Shown piece after piece: positions 23,001 through 35,826 of a stretch of DNA of 64,000 bases. How positions within the stretch are numbered: the stretch's first letter is position 1; every line of letters begins with the position of its first letter. The DNA is from Strigamia acuminata (taxonomy: Eukaryota > Arthropoda > Chilopoda > Geophilomorpha > Linotaeniidae): positions 2,604,001 through 2,668,000 of the forward strand of contig OX442319.1 of NCBI GenBank assembly GCA_949358305.1, read 5' to 3'. The position numbers and the translations under genes were made by a program. The notes under the pieces are model-generated. The model saw only the letters and a program-made list of their open reading frames with translations, had not been told where the DNA came from and made no database searches.

Positions 23001-24834
23001 TCAAAAATACCATAAGGAAAGTAAATTCTTGATTGTGCAAATTTGAATTTCCATTATGAAATATTCACTACTCAAGCTTTAAGATTTACAAAAAAATCAA
23101 TGTAAATTCAAAGCACCAAGACACCTTGAAAATTCATACCGTAGTATAGTCCGAGTGTATTCTAAGGTTTTGATTTCTTCGGATTCAGAAATAACTAAAA
23201 GGTCATAAGACTCATAAAATATCTCAGATTTCAGAATAACTAATTAGGATTTCTACTGTTTCAGTTTTGAATTTCATAGAAATCCAAAATAAAAATTTTA
23301 AAAATTCAAATTATATGGCACGACTAAGTAAAAGAAAAGAATTATAAAATAAAATTTATAATAACATTTTCTGTTCAAATAAAAATAAAATATGGAAATG
23401 AAAGTCTTTCTTGCCAAAACTAAAGATAATGAATGGGTAAAATCAATTAAAGTGTATTGAAAAGTGATCTTTCATCATTGGAAAATATTGATTTACAATG
23501 TCTATTCATTCACATATGGAAATCTAAAGGTTTGGCGGTTGGTGCAGTGAATGACGACGCCTATTTGCTAACGAAGCGTTTTTAATTACTACTGAAGTGA
23601 ATATTCACTCTCAACTTCATGTCGCCATTATGCTGTTACAAATTGTATCAACGTTTCCATTTGTTATGATAATGAATTATGAAAAATGGTAGCAATATAC
23701 TTTGTGGATTCCACCACTATGTCAATCTGTCATTATACACATGTGATGATGTAGTGGTTTTAAACAACAAATTATGCTTCTCGTTCTGCCACTATGTTGA
23801 ACGACTGAAAAAGTCAAACCTCAGCTGCTTTAATATGTAAAACAAACAACCTAAAGCATTCTAATTTTAGATTTAGGCCTACACGTTGTATTTAACCGCA
23901 TTCGTGCTCATTTTGTTGTATCGAGTGCTGTTTATTTGAAAAATTCAGCAAAATGCAATCGTAGTTAAGTGTAGCGAGTTCACCACATCAACGTCCGTCT
24001 AATCCTCATTCCAACTGATGAATTAAATGTAAAAGACACATTACGAACAAAACTAACAGTTAATACAGCTATTTATTCACAAAGCGATTAGCTCTGAAAA
24101 CCCGCAGTACTCGTGTGATGATGTATAACTGCACACAGATAATAATGTAGCTTAGGTATTATATTACGTATGCGAGTTTAGCGCAGAAATTCGAGACCTT
24201 ATAACCTCTTGAAGTGGATGAAAACATGCCTAACTATGAATGTTTGTACGTTTGTACGGTAGTTTAATTTTTGCAATCTAGCGGGAATTAAAATTCCTCC
24301 ATTTTCACCGTTTCATTGAATTATGACCTACTTCTTTGAACACAGTTATGCTTTTACTTACATTTTTTGGTGGTAGAAGCATCTAGAAGCATTATACATT
24401 CACAACTGGAAGTTCGATCCCGATTAACTTAGGTGGCAGCCATTTTTACTATGACTGTAAAAACTAAAACCTGGCATGATAAACCACTTCAAAAACGGAA
24501 TTCCAAACGATCAGGTCGAAAATAATCTTGTTGTGTGCCACAGGTCTCTGATGAAACATGAAAAAGCTCACATTCGTTACGGTTTTTAATTAATCATGAT
24601 AACAATCATCTTTTAATTTACCAAACAAAGAAGTATTCATTCGTTCATTCGATAATAGTGACCAGATTTGGTAAAACCTGGACGATACACAATTTCTCAA
24701 AAAATAAGCCATGCAAGCAGGGGAAAATGTCTCTGCGCACTTCGTTTAAATGCCGAAATTCGAACTGCCAAGATAATATACCGAAAAACTTTCTCAGGAC
24801 ACCGAGGCAAACCATCCAAAATCGAGCTGTCCAG
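23001..24834. other. AT-rich stretch without a recognised gene
   Basis: No coding region, RNA or structured repeat was identified. Confidence 0.45.
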
Positions 24835-25060
24835 AATTATTTTCCACTTGGTCGAAAGGAATCCTGGTCGAAAATAATCCTGGTCGAAAAATAATCCTGG
24901 TCGAAAAATAATCCTGGTCGAAAATAATCCTGGTCGAAAATAATCCTGGTCGAAAGGATTACCGGTCAAAAGAATTACTGATTGAAAGGATTACTGGTCG
25001 AAAATAAATGAGTCAAAAATAATGAGTCGAAAATAAAAAGATTAAGAAATATTCATGATC
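24835..25060. repeat. GGTCGAAAATAATCCT tandem array, locus 2
   Basis: About ten units of 17-18 bp occur. Those at 24860-24960 are nearly identical, and the right side decays into GGTCAAAAGAATTACT and AGTCGAAAATAA. It is the same unit as the degenerate array at 5457-5650, 19 kb away. Confidence 0.85.
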
Positions 25061-26939
25061 GAAAGTATTCCACCATGCCCCAAAAACTACTCCAGCCGTA
25101 GTTTTGTTTTTGCGGTTTTAGATGATAATTTATGGGTGTTTTAAATGTCCATCCTGTTTGTACTATAAACACCAAAAATCACAAAACAACAACAATCTAC
25201 ACCCAGTATCTTGAAGGCAGATTCAAACACCAAATTCTATTTTTTTTGCACACAAAAACACCAAACTTCAAAATTCTTTATGGCACACACGTGTTATTAT
25301 TAACGATTTAGTAGAAAGAATTAACTAACTTTTATTGGTTGACTTTACTAAATTTAGTTCAGGCAACAAAATCCTTTAACTAAATCTTTAGTTGTCTCTC
25401 AACCAACCTTTTCATTTAGTTAAAACACCAAACAGCTACAGCATTTGTAGTTCAACTTTTGAAATTCAATCGTAGAAAATCAAATAAAAATCTGCTTAGA
25501 ACTATTTTTATTAAAATAAAATAAAAATAAAATTTGAAAAAGCACAAATTAATTAATTCGTAGTAATATATCATTCACTAGTAAATCTATCTAGTATTTA
25601 ATGTGTGTTATTAACGCTTTTAAATACCAAATAGAATACCCTTTAGCTTTACTCTGTGAAGTTTCTAACCTATTAAATTTTCACAAAATAAACATTAGAA
25701 TATAAAAGTTAATGTAACGTCTTGAGCGACTCGCTTCGTGAAATGTTCAGATTGGCTTATAAAAGCTCTCGAAATTTAGTGAGGGTTTGAATTGGCACTG
25801 TACTTAAGTGTGGCGAAGGGACGCCGGATTACGACCCTTCGTTAGCCAAGGTGAAGAGTCAATCAAAAGCAAGAAGCTCATCCACTAACCTCTCGCTTCT
25901 TGCGTCGAGGTAAACACTTTTCTTAATGAGCAAGCAAAAGCGGGAGCTCTTGAGCTCGGCTTTCCGGCATGATGTTGTCATTTTGGCAGCAGAATTTTAA
26001 CGCAAAGCTCCAGTCTGACAGTTTCGGCATAACGATTTGTCGATTCAAAAAGACAAACCATTAGGCGAACATCAACAAATTTTTACCTTAAAATAATCAG
26101 CAAATGGTTCGTACATTTTGCGAAATAATAACCCACATCCAACATGATTACTCCGGCAATAAAGCATTATGTAAATTCATTTACGATTAAGCCTAAATTT
26201 CAATTTACGAAATTGATGGGTAGATTGAGGAAAAGAATTTCGCGTTCGCTTCCCAATTCCCATCAACGAACTAGAAGCAGGAAAACAAGAAGAGAAATGC
26301 TCTTAAGTAAACAACCCAAGGGCAGCATACAACACGAAGCCATCAAGTAATGGCCAGCACAATGACGTTGATGTTGTAGTCCTAGGGGGATAACAGATTA
26401 AGGACAGAAACTATGTGTGTGTGTGTGTGCGCCCACGTTAGTCTATGCGATCTATGCTGTGTGTATAATGTGATTGGCTCAGATTTGCAGGCTAATAAGA
26501 AGTTGGCGACGAATAATCGAATTAGAAACGTCGCTTTTCAGAACGGAATGCAATTAATGGAGTGCAACCCAAACTCGAAAAGAAAAACACTTGTCAGAAT
26601 TGGCAGCTCCAATCTTGCTTAACTTACATTTGCATTAATCGGTTGCTCCATCTAATTCGTTCAGTCACTTTCTTTGCATTTGCGAGTCTCGTGTTTCCTT
26701 CCATTACGTTTATAAGGTTAAGTATGGTGCAGTTGCTAGTGGTGGCGTCGTAGCAATCGGGTCAAAGTGAATGTAGAATAGTGTTTTTCTTACTTGCCCC
26801 CGTTGGAAATTAGAATGAATAAATAAATGAGATTGAGCCACTTGTTGTTGCGTGTTTGATTAAAAAAATTGTCGTCTTAAGTTCAAAAATATTAAAAATT
26901 TTATTGCTATCATTCAGAAGAAAAATTCATCTCTATATG

Positions 26940-27260
26940 AATATATTTATATTTTATATACGGTATATATATATATGTATACATATATATTTATATATAC
27001 TCATATATACATACATATATCGAGCCTGACATAATTAAAATGGTGAAAATTATAAATTTTTACCTCTGTACAATTTAAATCATTCGCATTGATATTTGGA
27101 ATGAAAATTTGATGGCCACTATAATTGTTATCATTCATATTATTATTATTATTTATTATTATTATTATTATTATTTATTAGTATTAGTATTAGTATTATT
27201 ATTATCATTATTAATGAGTACTTAATTAATTATTAATTAATAATAATAATTATTATTATA
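26940..27260. repeat. TA-rich and ATT microsatellites
   Basis: (TATA)n with interruptions at about 26945-27020, then (ATT)n/(TTAG)n/(TAA)n at about 27138-27255. Confidence 0.9.
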
Positions 27261-30200
27261 ATCATCATTATCAATAAACTTAGCATTGCAACCACTCCCG
27301 GCCATTGGCTAGTTTACGTCAAAGCATCATTTTAATCAGGAATGGTTAGAAACGAAAAATCACAATCATTTATTAACTTCTAAAATATTTCATCCAATTT
27401 TTTTAATTTCTTGAGAAAGATTATAGCGTGTAGAAGAAAATTTATTACATTTTTTTTTTTTTTTTTGGGGTTTTTTTTTTTTTTTTTTTGCTTGAAACTA
27501 TGTGAAAATTAATCGTTATTTTAAGAGGGCGTGAAAAGTTGCAGAAATCCCTTTTCCAGTTCATCATAGTTTAAACTATTAAAAGAATGTGGTTCATCAT
27601 TCACCTCAAGAGAGTTTATAAATCTTTTTTTTTTTTTGTATTTTATATTTAAAGAAAAATAAAGTATAAAATAAAATGCGATTCTTCATGAACGTAATCC
27701 GAAAGTGAAATAAAATAATGCGACTTAATTTGGCACCATGACTGAGGATTTAACTAATTGTGTGAAATTCAAAAAGAGAAAAAAGAACGTTTTCCCGAAA
27801 TTGAAAAAATAATTTCTTTTCGACGGAATCGTGAGATTTAGAAAACGTAGTGAGTTGGATATAAAATTTGGCTGTAAAAAATCAATTGCAATGACTTATT
27901 AAAAACTAAAGAAATATATTCTTATCAAACATGCTGGCTTCTCGTAAGAAGGAGCTCAGGAATGTATCTCTCGTGGCACAAGAGAGCGAAATATGATGCA
28001 ATTTCAGTTAAGGGCGTTTCGATATACGGTATAGTAAATATCACGATCAAACATGCACATCTACATGTATTTCTTTAAATTGTTTATTTATTTTATAAAA
28101 AAGACTGTTTGAAATTAAAATTAATTCATTAGACAATAAATATATATGAAAAAATAGTTAGTTTTTATATTCTATGTTTAATTATTTTACAGTATTCTCA
28201 AAGTTATTTACAAAGTTATGTTCAGGAGATAAGATAAGCTACTAAAATCTAATTGGAAAAGAAACTCAAGTGGTGAAGGAAATATTTCCAATTTTTGTCT
28301 ACAACTCTATTGCTTTTGCGAATTTATTACTATTTAAAGTTTGACTTGGAAAAAATAATTCTAAAATTGGATTTGAAAAAATCCACGAGCTAGAGAATAT
28401 ACAAAAGAATTAGCAAAAGGCAAGTGGACTTAGTGGACTGGATCTCCCAATGAATACCTTTGCCCATTTGGTCAATAGGAAATAAAGAAGATCGTAGTCC
28501 TTATTGCTGTAGAATATTTCAGAGTGTATTTACCGAGCTTCGAGCAAACACCACTAATGTCCTTCAATATGGACGTTTTATTATTATTATTGCTGTTACT
28601 TATTATTACTATTAATAATAATTTACTATTAATAATAATTACTATTTATTATTTATATACATAGTATCAGAAGTAAATAGTATTTATTGCTAGGCTAAAA
28701 CTACAGAAAGTAGCATTTTCCTTCTAATTTTTCAATGCCATTTCTATCTGTACAATTGTGCTAATTCTATGTTTTTTACTGTACTTTTTGTCCTTCATCA
28801 ATATCACGATGGTTTTTCGGAAAACAAAAAATATATTTAGAATGAAAAACTCATATATTCTAGATGCTAGGCCTGTCAGAGGTTATTTGCTTAATTTACG
28901 TGTACCTAGTTTAAATTTTATCCTAAATTTGCCCCTAAGTTTACTGACCCACCCTTTATTGCATTCTTTGTGTATGATGGCGTGTTTAAAAGATTTTCTG
29001 CAGTTAACATTATTTTTAGCAGAACTAAATTTTCATTCAACCAAAAAATTAATATAAATAGAATAAATTGAGATTTCGTTGATTTTGTTCCAGTTTAGGG
29101 TTATTTATTATTGAAGTATTCACTGAAACCAGTGTTGAAGTTGTATTGACCCTTTCTGTTTTATTCATATTTATTCATCACTTAAAACTGCAGTAGTGTT
29201 TTTTTTATGTTATTTTAAATTTAAATTTAAATTGTAAATTGCAATATTTTCAAAAGTGACAATTTTTTTTCTGGCACAGAAAAATTCTATTGCGTTGTTA
29301 TTCTACTTTTCAAATTGCTATCCACAATCCCCAGTCATGTTTCAATTTTCATTTCATTTCATTAATTTTTATTTTTAAAGAGACAAAAGAAGAAAAACGA
29401 TAAGGCTACTTTATGTCGGACGGAGATGAATTTCATCTTGTACAATATATTGCAACATATAAAAAAAACTAAGATTGTAATAAAAAAATCTAAAAAAAAA
29501 AACAAAACAAAAAAATCGAAGCATCAAGTATACCTACTTCAAAGTTTAGTATAAAACCTCTTTGGTTTGTTGATGAACCAATTTCAATGAAATATGAAAC
29601 GAAACAAGTGTGCAATTTTTTTGTTTGGATAATTCCATCCTTCTAAAAGACGTTGGTTCACTAGCCAATTGCTACTGAATTTCAAATGCTTTGCATAATA
29701 TAATATATTGCACCTGTCATTACACTAATTTAAAATCATCAATCAATACATCTAAATGTTAATAAAAATAAATAAAATAGAACTTTTAAAATATGCACGA
29801 ATAAATATAAAAATCTCAACGGAAACATGTAAACAAAAAATATTTTCGAGTAAAAATAAATGTATGGCACAAATAAATGTAAAATCTGACTAGACAAAAA
29901 TGTAAACTCGTACTTTAAAGTACAAATAATGAAATAATAAAATCTCAGTAAAATCAATAACAACGAAATCAGAGGAATAAATTCGTGTTGATGAGATCTA
30001 AACAAAAAAAAGTCCATCTTGTATCTGATTTGCCTTTTTTTTCTTCAATTTCTAATTACATAATTAAATTTATCCTCTTTCGATAATAAATGTCATCATC
30101 TGTACAAAGAATTTTCTAATCACATATCTAAAATTAATTATTACTCAGTATCAAGTGTATTACAGGCCATGTTAGTTGCATATATTGCAAATGGAAGTCA

Positions 30201-30859
30201 TCGCCTACATATTTATTTTAATTAAATATATATATATATATATTTTTATAATCCACTATCCCGTGTCCTGCAAACCGTGTCGTGATGGGCCGAAACGCAG
30301 TTAAATCTATTTTTTTTGTTTCCTTTTGGTATTTTTTCTTTTTTAAAAAAGATACATGATGCACAAGCACTACAAAAGTCTCGTGTATATACAAGTTCCA
30401 GATGAAGGTCAATAAAAATAAATTAAGTCTCAATAAAATAGAAATTAAACAGGAAAAGAAAAGGGGAGAAAGCAAATATTTACATTAAATCAATCTTCAA
30501 CAAAGCTTCTTCAGGAAACAAAAATTTCCCAACAAACAACTCGTAGGCACATTTTTTCCAATCTTACTGAGAAGGGAGAAAAATGAAAATTTGAAAAGAA
30601 TAGAAATAAAATGATAATAATAATAAAAGGGTAGTAAAAATGTTTAAAAAATGGAAATGAAATTGGTATCACTCACCCCTGTCCGTCATAAGATCTAAAA
30701 ATTGGGTGTTTTTGTTTTTTCTTTTTCTTTTTCTTTTTCTTTGTCGTTAGATCACTGGAAAAATAATTTTGGCTAGTGATTTTATTGCAATGGATAAACT
30801 GAACAAGAGGAATCTCCACTCTATCACATGGTACCACAATATCCTCCACCCTCAGTCAT

Positions 30860-30865
30860 TTTATT
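30860..30865 (-). terminator. Candidate polyadenylation signal for scratch
   Basis: AATAAA on the minus strand, about 380 nt downstream of the scratch stop codon. Other AATAAA motifs lie further downstream, so the site in use is unknown. Confidence 0.35.
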
Positions 30866-31069
30866 GCTAGCATATCACAAACAGAGCTCGGTTCACAGAT
30901 CTTTCTTTTTTCATCTCCATCTACGAAAAATGTGGCCTCTTCCAAGGGCGACACCAGAAAAAGACACTGATGTAAAAGGGCGGATCAATAGTTCCTTGGC
31001 AGAAAAAAAGAAAGACGATTTTTTCTTTTTTTTTTCTTTTTCTTTCTTTCTTGTATTTTGAAGATTCTT

Positions 31070-31102
<33 letters not shown>

Positions 31103-31242
31103 TTATCTTTTCGTCGGCTCGGCAGGGAGGGTCTTTTGTTCTTGTGAGAAGTAAGGAGATTATTAGAAAGGAAGATGGCGGAGAGGAGAAGGAAAAAGAT
31201 GGATTGATGAAGACGTTGGAAAGAAGAGAAAAGGGAATGATT

Positions 31243-32498
31243 TCACGGTTCACTCTCTTCCTCCATGCTCTTTGCAGTAGACTCGTTCTCCTCGTATTCC
31301 GATGTTGGACTCAGGCCGAAAGACGTGTCCTTGAAGCACGCAGACTCGTTGTTCTCGTTGTTCTCGTTGTCCTCGTTGTCCGAAGCGGGATTGAGGCCGG
31401 AAGAAGAGTCCTTGCAGCAGCCGGACTCGTTTTCCTCGTCTTCCCCCTCCGAGCTCGGACTGAGACCGGAAGAAGAGTCCTTGAAGCAAGCAGACTCGTA
31501 ATGTTTGTTCAGGTAGGATTTGAGAGCGAATGACTTATTGCACCTTTTGCACTTGAAATTCTTGAAGGCCGAATGTGTCTGCATGTGAGCGCGCAAATTG
31601 GAGCGGTCGGCGAACGCCTTGCCACAGTGCGCGCACCCGTACGGCTTCTCGCCCGTGTGCGATCGCATGTGTCCCTGTAACAACCAAGGGCGGGAGAACG
31701 ACTTGCCGCACACGTCGCATTTGTGATTCAGACTGTGCGTCAACACGTGCATCGCCAAGGCCGGCATGCTCACATACGCTTTTCCGCACGTGCCACATTT
31801 CTTGGCCAACTTGGAATCGAGGCTGCGGTGCGTTTGCTTGTGACGGGAGAGATTGGACGATGTCGCGTAATGCTTGCCGCATTCGTTGCACGTGTAGCGC
31901 GCGCGAGACTTCTCCGACGAGCCGCCGTTCTCGCACGGACTGATGGGACTGCTGTCGGCGGCCGCCGTCTCGATCGGCGCGGCCGGGCTTGTGGACGAAG
32001 CCGCCGCCGCCGCATTCTTCTTCCTGGATCGTCCATCCGTGACAAAAAACGCATCGTACGTGTAGCCAATGGTGATGCCGTTGTTGAACAAGTGTGCGCC
32101 ACTTCCGTCGCTGCTCGCTACGGACGAAGACACCGAGTCGCGACTGACGCACTCGTCCATCTCGAGCCCGTTGACGGAACAACTCGTGGGCGACACGCTT
32201 TCCGCATCGAAGCTGTTGGACGACGTCGTATTGCTGCTCTGCGTCTGCACCGCCTGTACCTCCTGTGCATGTTGTTGCTGTTGCTGCTGCTGTTGCTGTG
32301 CGGACGACGCTGGAGGATGATGGTCATGTTGTTGATGATGGTGATGGTTGTGGTTGTTGTGTTGGTGGTTGGCTTGACTGAGGTCCAGGAGTTGTTTCGC
32401 GCATTCCGTATCGTGCTCGCTCGGTTTGAGAAATTCGTCATCATCGTCGGCTGCTTGAAGAATCACAGTGTTGGTCGGAGGCAAATCGTGTAAATAAC
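31243..32498 (-). CDS. Scratch-type C2H2 zinc-finger repressor, exon 2
   Basis: This exon encodes residues 50-467 of a Snail-superfamily transcription factor of the Scratch class, a nuclear neural repressor that binds E-box sites. It follows a TTTTCAAG acceptor in phase 1. Visible in order: GYLHDL, a His/Gln-rich run with nine Gln, the Scratch-specific [14 protein letters not shown] motif, and five fingers starting [71 protein letters not shown] and [17 protein letters not shown] (the last C2HC). The TGEKPY linker joins fingers 3 and 4. An unusual acidic tail of about 80 residues follows, made of three diverged repeats of [12 protein letters not shown] type. The finger sequences are diagnostic for Scratch rather than Snail/Slug. 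Confidence 0.95.
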
Positions 32499-33942
32499 CT
32501 TGAAAATAAACAAAATAATAACAATAATAGAAACAAAATAATAATAAAGCTTCAATCTCCATTTTCTTTAGTCTTTACCAACAGGTATGGCACCTGTGAG
32601 CGCGCGTGAGCTCGTGCGCAGTTCTCACGAGCCCCCCTCACTAACGATCATTGTCGAGGGGGAGTCCGATAGGAGCTGTCGTATCGATCCGAAACTTAAC
32701 GACCCGCCCCGGGCGAATCACGCGGGAGCTCGAAGGGAAGGGAAGGGAAAATAAAGCCAGAGACGCGACGAGGTATCAGCAATAGACGTCTTCTACGTCA
32801 CAGCCACAGCCACCCGGCAGGCGCCTCGAAAACACGCTCGCTTCGTCGAACGCGCCGAATTCGCGACGCGAAAACACGAAAATTAGCAAAATTAGCAACG
32901 AGAAAAATTAGCCGAGTGCGCCCTCAACTTTGATCAAGGCGCAGCAATGTTGCTAAGCGACGGATCATCGCACCTTGCACGGCTAATTACAAGGCGCGAT
33001 ATAAAGGGATCAACAGATAGCCGCGCGTCCTCCTAATTCTCTCCGTTTGTCGCTAAAGACAAAGCCGGCATCGGGTTTATTGACAGTCCAGCGGAGAGAT
33101 GACGACGTCGTTGTAACGGGGCCGGCAATTGTTCCTCGCCCCTCGACCCGTGTTCGTAATGGATCTAAGAGGATTAGGACAAACGGGGGTCCGCGGGAAT
33201 AGCGACGACATCATTGTCAACGGTTTCACCCTGGCGCGGGTTTGTTGACGGTAAACACGCTAAATCTCGTCTGCTTTGCACTTTTTGCAATTAATGCGTG
33301 AGACAAAGCGGGAGGAACGAGAGAGAACGAGATGAGAGGATTCGACACGAATAAATCCACTTAAGTTTGGTCGTCCAAAAGAAAGCTTAAAGGAGATAAT
33401 AATTTGGGAGATAGGGAGAAAAAAAATTTATAAATCAAGCATCGGAAGAGAGAGAAAAAAGTGTCGTGCCATCAGCCTTATCAGTACAAAAGCTCCGCAC
33501 TGCGGGTGGGCTGCACTGCCAACACCTAATATCGTGCAGGAAAGCCGAACCTCGGGCGGAGCTTTTTACACTTGCAGTTTGTTTTCGACTCTATAAAAAT
33601 CAATCAACGCGCTATGAATGACGTCACACGCAGGAAGAAGAAACTTAGCGAGAAGGAAGTGAAGAATACGTTCACGATTTTAAATATTTTTCAATTATCT
33701 CGCGTTAATTTAACTCCAAAAACGAAAATAAATCAAAAAATAAAAATAATAATTTAAAAAGAAGAAGCGTCGTTAATTGCAACGGATTTGATTCCCGCAT
33801 GCTTTCGATGCACGCAGCTCATTACCTCTGACACGTGCATGAAGAAGAGCGTGGGACGCGTTTCGCCTCCGCTCAGGCCTAACGAGAGAACGCGTGCGTC
33901 TATGGGTGTATGGGGCGTGCAGCTGTTAGACGTGAGACTCAC
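32499..33942 (-). other. Scratch intron 1 (1,444 bp)
   Basis: It is bounded by GTGAGT after 33943 and CAAG before 32498. Removing it joins exon 1 and exon 2 in phase 1 as QLHN-GYLHDL. The intron is GC-richer than the surrounding DNA and free of recognisable transposons, as expected for a developmental regulator's regulatory intron. Confidence 0.85.
32579..32597. promoter_or_regulatory. Paired Snail/Scratch-type E-boxes
   Basis: CAACAGGTA (32579-32587) is followed by CACCTG (32591-32596). ACAGGT and ACCTGT form a perfect inverted repeat with a 5-bp spacer. CAACAGGTG is the known Snail/Scratch consensus. It lies in the scratch intron, about 80 bp before exon 2. Autoregulation is inference only. 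Confidence 0.4.
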
Positions 33943-34090
33943 CGTTGTGCAGTTGTACCGCATAGTTCGTATATAAAGGCGGAGGACTCGGTGCTACTGT
34001 GGCTTCAGACGGACTCGATGGGCCTCGCGAAGGGGAGCGATCTCTGTCCACGGGGTATTTTACCTTCTTCACCAAATAGCAACGGGGCAT
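33943..34090 (-). CDS. Scratch exon 1 with SNAG repression motif
   Basis: ATG at 34090 begins MPRCYLVKKVKYP, the N-terminal SNAG motif of Snail/Scratch proteins, which recruits corepressors. 148 nt encode 49 residues plus one base and end at a consensus donor (G|GTGAGT). The phase matches exon 2 exactly, and the joined sequence LHN-GYL corresponds to the junction region of other Scratch proteins. Total protein is 467 aa. The gap between SNAG and GYLHDL is Pro/Ser-rich. The start is chosen because SNAG must be N-terminal. Confidence 0.92.
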
Positions 34091-35480
34091 GGCGAATACA
34101 CGCTTACACGTTTCTGCGCTTGAGCTTTGTGTTTAAATTCCTTAGTGCGATGGGCGATTTGGAGAGATGGAAGGAAGTAAATCTTCAACTGGTAGTTCCT
34201 AAGGGCGCACACACACAGTCCTGTATGCGGTGCGCCTCCGACCCCGCGCTCACTGCTTCCACGACACCGCACTGCACTGTGGGTAGGCACGCCTCGACTG
34301 ACGCGCCTGCAACGTGACGCGTCTTTTGTATGGATTAACCACGCATGCGCAGTCAACGGCGCGCATTCAAAGCCACTTGCTACAAAATGGAAGAGAAGGA
34401 AGGCGAAACGATAGAAAATTCCATTGTCAAAATAATCGTTTTAACTATTTATTCGCACGCGATTCCTCCCAGAACAAAAAATACAAAATATACAAAATAC
34501 AAAATAAATAACATAAAATAAAATAAACAATTTTTAATTAAAAAAGGAATAGATTTTTTGATTCATTTCATGCAGGCGCAAATCGCATATTTGGCACGGT
34601 CTATTCGGGTTCCTTTGTGCTCGCAACTGGGCGCTGAATCATCGATCGTCATTAGATTAAACTTCATCGCCATTGCCAGTCGCTAATCAAGGGAAGGGGG
34701 AAGAGGAAGAACTCGGGGATCTCTTAATCCACGTTGGACGAGTCCACATGTGCGTGGCAACTAATTGATCGTCAATAGCAACGTCCGTGGTAGTTTATTT
34801 TATGGCCGATCGCTCACGCTGTAGAGAGAACGAGAGAACGAGAGATGCACTCGCGCACACACATGCTCTCCTCATCCTCATTCATCTATTCCCCTCGCTC
34901 GCCGTATGGCGACAGGTGATTGTGACGTCATTTTTATCCCAAATTTATCGCCAAAGGGCATTCCTAAATTAGATGCTCCCCAAACGGAGAGGAAAAAGCG
35001 TGTACGAGCAACGCGAACGATGCACGCGCCAGTGTCGTACGTCGATGCTCTCCAATCAGGAACTACCGGGGAAGGGCGGGGCGCGCAGCCGTCACCAAGA
35101 ACAACAACATAGCAATAACAGATAGTTTATTCGCTGCCTCCACCAACGCCGCCACTTCGCCCTTCTCCATAAACATGCGGACGGGTTAAAACAGGTTGCT
35201 TTCTGCTCTCGTTTCGGCAAAAACCAAAAGGGAGACAATCAATTCGTTTTAATAATGCGTCGCGTGTTGTTTTTATTTAAAAATAAAAAAAATTATAAAA
35301 AAAAAAAATAATAAAAAAGATTCTTTTCATTATGGAAATGAGCTGAATGCACGAGCGTTCGTTGTACGGAGGAATGTGTTTGATTGACGTTGCTGGAAGA
35401 GTGGAAATTGCTGGAATCCGCGATCCGAGTTGCAGAGCGTTCATTTTGCGAGGTTTTGCCAGGCTCAACCTGTAGACGCG

Positions 35481-35489
35481 CACCTGTTG
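35481..35489 (-). promoter_or_regulatory. Consensus Snail/Scratch site upstream of scratch
   Basis: CAACAGGTG reads on the minus strand about 1.4 kb upstream of the scratch start codon. A single site can occur by chance. Confidence 0.3.
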
Positions 35490-35760
35490 TAGCGTGGCTC
35501 CCTCTGTTCGACCTTCTTCCCTCCTTCCTTTTCCTCCCTCCACTAGCCTCCTCCATCTTCGACTTGATCCATCCAACCCACGCTTTTTCCATCGATCGCG
35601 CGCGCTATTTGGCACACACCCAAAATATTCGTACCAGTCCCAATTGGTCCACAACCCATGAATGAGAAGAGATGATCACATTTTCATGAGACTGAGCAAG
35701 AAGCGAGTCCATGTTTCTCGAAAAGCACAGAAACCCTTTCTCTCCCGACCGTGCAACACC

Positions 35761-35826
35761 CTCCATTTCATCCGTTTCATCCATTTCATCCATTTCATCC
35801 GTTTCATCCGTTTCATCCCTTTCTCT
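35761..35826. repeat. 10-bp tandem repeat TTTCATCCRT
   Basis: About six to seven units of TTTCATCCAT/TTTCATCCGT in a row, within non-coding DNA upstream of scratch. Confidence 0.9.

Larger units (their letters stand above)
25061..31242. other. Long AT-rich intergenic region downstream of scratch
   Basis: No convincing gene. A moderately GC-rich, non-repetitive patch at about 25720-26100 is unlike its surroundings. Poly-T/poly-G runs lie near 27450-27490 and microsatellites at 26940-27260. The last few hundred bases (about 30780-31242) are the probable 3' UTR of scratch, including a (TTTC)n tract at 31020-31105. Confidence 0.5.

Noticed and set aside
28758-29057. 99-codon plus frame
   Set aside because: Hydrophobic low-complexity translation of AT-rich DNA without gene context.
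31535-32182. 215-codon minus-strand frame
   Set aside because: It is an alternative frame of scratch exon 2.
31723-32493. 256-codon plus-strand open frame
   Set aside because: It is antisense to the GC-rich coding exon of scratch and has no domain.
32499-32562. Start codon at 32562 for scratch
   Set aside because: The 21 residues it adds are translated intron (hydrophobic, T-rich polypyrimidine tract). The true N-terminus with SNAG motif is the exon at 34090-33943.
33969-33981. TATATAAAGGCGG as a plus-strand promoter
   Set aside because: It lies inside scratch exon 1 on the opposite strand and has no plus-strand gene downstream.
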